Source: an uncultured Arenimonas sp.
Lineage (GTDB): Bacteria; Pseudomonadota; Gammaproteobacteria; Xanthomonadales; Xanthomonadaceae
Assembly (NCBI GenBank): GCA_946885815.1
Contig: CAMPHE010000016.1
Location: 1-13,159, forward strand
DNA length: 13,159 nucleotides
Reading direction: 5' to 3'
Below, in pieces: positions 12,264 through 13,159 of this stretch. Position numbers and translations under genes: made by a program. Position 1 is the first letter of the stretch, and each line of letters begins with the position of its first letter. The notes beneath the pieces were generated by a model. It was given only the letters and a program-made list of their open reading frames with translations, was not told the DNA's origin and searched no databases.

Positions 12264-13159
12264 CGTCCAGCGCGTCGGCCAGCGGCCGCAAGGCGTCGCG
12301 ATAGGGCCACCACGCCGGCTGCGCGTCATGGCGCAGGCCGCCGCGGATCTGCGCGGCGCTCGCCGTCGACACGGCACCACCGCGGCCGGCGAGGTCGAGC
12401 ACGCGCGGGTCCCAGTCGAGCCCGAGGTGCGCGAGCACGCCGCGCATCGTCGCCTCCGGATCCGCGACGAGCGCCGGATGGTCGACATCGAGCAGGCGAT
12501 CGCCCAGCACGGCGCGCCAGTGCGCCATCAGCGCCTCGTAGCCGCGGTGATAGGCGGCCATCTCGCCGAGGTCGTACGAATACGCGGCGATCTGGCCGAA
12601 CAGCGTGCGCAGGTTGGAGAAGCACACGTCCATCGGCGCGCGGCGCATGTGCAGGAAGCGCGCGCGCGGCAACGCGCGGGCGATCGCGCCGGCGAGCAGG
12701 AAATTCCACGGCAGCTTTTCCGTCCAGCGGGCTCGGCCGCGTGCGCGCCATGACTGGGTCGCCATGAAGTCGGCGCCGAGCGCCGCCATGTCGACGTCGC
12801 GCAACCGGGCGACGAGGTCGGGCGCGAGCGGGCCCGGATGGTCGGCGGCCCGCTTGAAGCGGGCGAAGAAGCCGGCGCTTTCGCCCCCGTCGGCGATGTC
12901 GGGATGACCCGCGAGCATCCGCTCCAGCACCGTCGTGCCGGAGCGGAACAGGCCGATGATGAACACCGGGGCGGGCGCGCCGGCGTCGGCGGGCATGTCG
13001 CGCGCGGCGCGACCGGCGACGAACGCCGCGTCGCACGTCGCATGCAGCGCCGCGAACGTCGCCCGGTCGGCCTCGGCGTCGTAGCGCAGCGCCGCGCGTT
13101 TCGCGCGCAGGCCGTGCGCGAGCGCGGCCCACGCGGCGGCATGGTCGCCGGCGTCGTGC
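12253..13159 (-). CDS. TPR-type sulfotransferase family protein, C-terminal part (5' end outside the window)
   Basis: The frame is open from the right edge to a TAG at 12255-12253, giving the last 301 residues of a longer protein. An ATG at 12996 exists in frame, but upstream residues continue the family pattern (KRAALRYDAEADRATFAALHATCDAAFVAG), so it is probably internal. The PAPS 5'-phosphosulfate loop reads VFIIGLFRSGTTVLERMLAGHP (starting about residue 65 of the visible part). The 3'-phosphate site is MRRAPMDVCFSNLRTLFG, and the later TEKLPWNF and GYEALMAHW segments are typical of this group. In related proteins the missing N-terminal part is a run of TPR repeats. The expected reaction is sulfate transfer from PAPS to an unknown acceptor (protein tyrosine, glycan or small molecule). 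It converges on, and overlaps by 11 nt, the DUF3297 gene. Confidence 0.85.
   Translation of the reverse strand, partial: HDAGDHAAAWAALAHGLRAKRAALRYDAEADRATFAALHATCDAAFVAGRAARDMPADAGAPAPVFIIGLFRSGTTVLERMLAGHPDIADGGESAGFFARFKRAADHPGPLAPDLVARLRDVDMAALGADFMATQSWRARGRARWTEKLPWNFLLAGAIARALPRARFLHMRRAPMDVCFSNLRTLFGQIAAYSYDLGEMAAYHRGYEALMAHWRAVLGDRLLDVDHPALVADPEATMRGVLAHLGLDWDPRVLDLAGRGGAVSTASAAQIRGGLRHDAQPAWWPYRDALRPLADALDVSR

Noticed and set aside
12253..12996. Sulfotransferase as a complete 247-residue gene starting at ATG 12996
   Set aside because: The frame stays open to the window edge and the upstream residues continue the conserved family pattern, so the gene is almost certainly longer and cut by the window.

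Overview
The window is high-GC chromosomal DNA with dense, mostly head-to-tail genes. The gene content points to a gammaproteobacterium of the Xanthomonadales/Lysobacteraceae type (Luteimonas- or Lysobacter-like): a lysine/alanine-tailed HU protein, a DUF1328 plus entericidin pair, a BlaI-M56 pair, a DUF3297 protein and a TPR-type sulfotransferase. This assignment is inferred from composition and gene families, not from a marker gene. I see no rRNA, tRNA, insertion sequence, phage gene or CRISPR array.

Layout: (1) 1-129, the acidic 3' end of an unidentified + strand gene. (2) 137-2391, a periplasmic-sensor diguanylate cyclase followed after 2 nt by a GNAT acetyltransferase. (3) 2494-3717, two minus-strand genes, an HU-type nucleoid protein and an acidic lipoprotein, each with its own hairpin-plus-U-tract terminator. 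(4) 3718-4018, a 301-nt divergent control region holding two outward-facing sigma-54-type (-24/-12) promoter matches and a perfect 7+1+7 palindrome. (5) 4019-4357, two tiny envelope genes (DUF1328/YtjA-like membrane protein and entericidin-like lipoprotein), ended by a UUCG-loop terminator. (6) 4413-9600 on the minus strand, a tightly packed four-gene signalling operon read in the order AlgB/NtrC-like sigma-54 activator, TspO/MBR membrane sensor, CHASE3 hybrid histidine kinase, REC-histidine kinase. (7) 9601-9769, a divergent control region with a tandem 14-bp repeat. (8) 9770-11943, a BlaI-family repressor overlapping an M56 (BlaR1/MecR1-like) membrane metallopeptidase whose C-terminus is a methionine-heptad coiled coil instead of a penicillin sensor. 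(9) 11991-12263, a DUF3297 protein, convergent and overlapping with (10) the 3' part of a sulfotransferase that runs off the right edge.

Working together: the window is rich in signalling and envelope genes. The most interesting combination is a sigma-54 activator, linked to TspO and two kinases, located about 4 kb from two divergent sigma-54-type promoters that drive small envelope lipoprotein and membrane genes. A palindrome between those promoters is a candidate enhancer. That the activator acts there is inference. A second link is the tandem repeat between blaI and the signalling operon, which could let a BlaI/M56 sensor control both directions.
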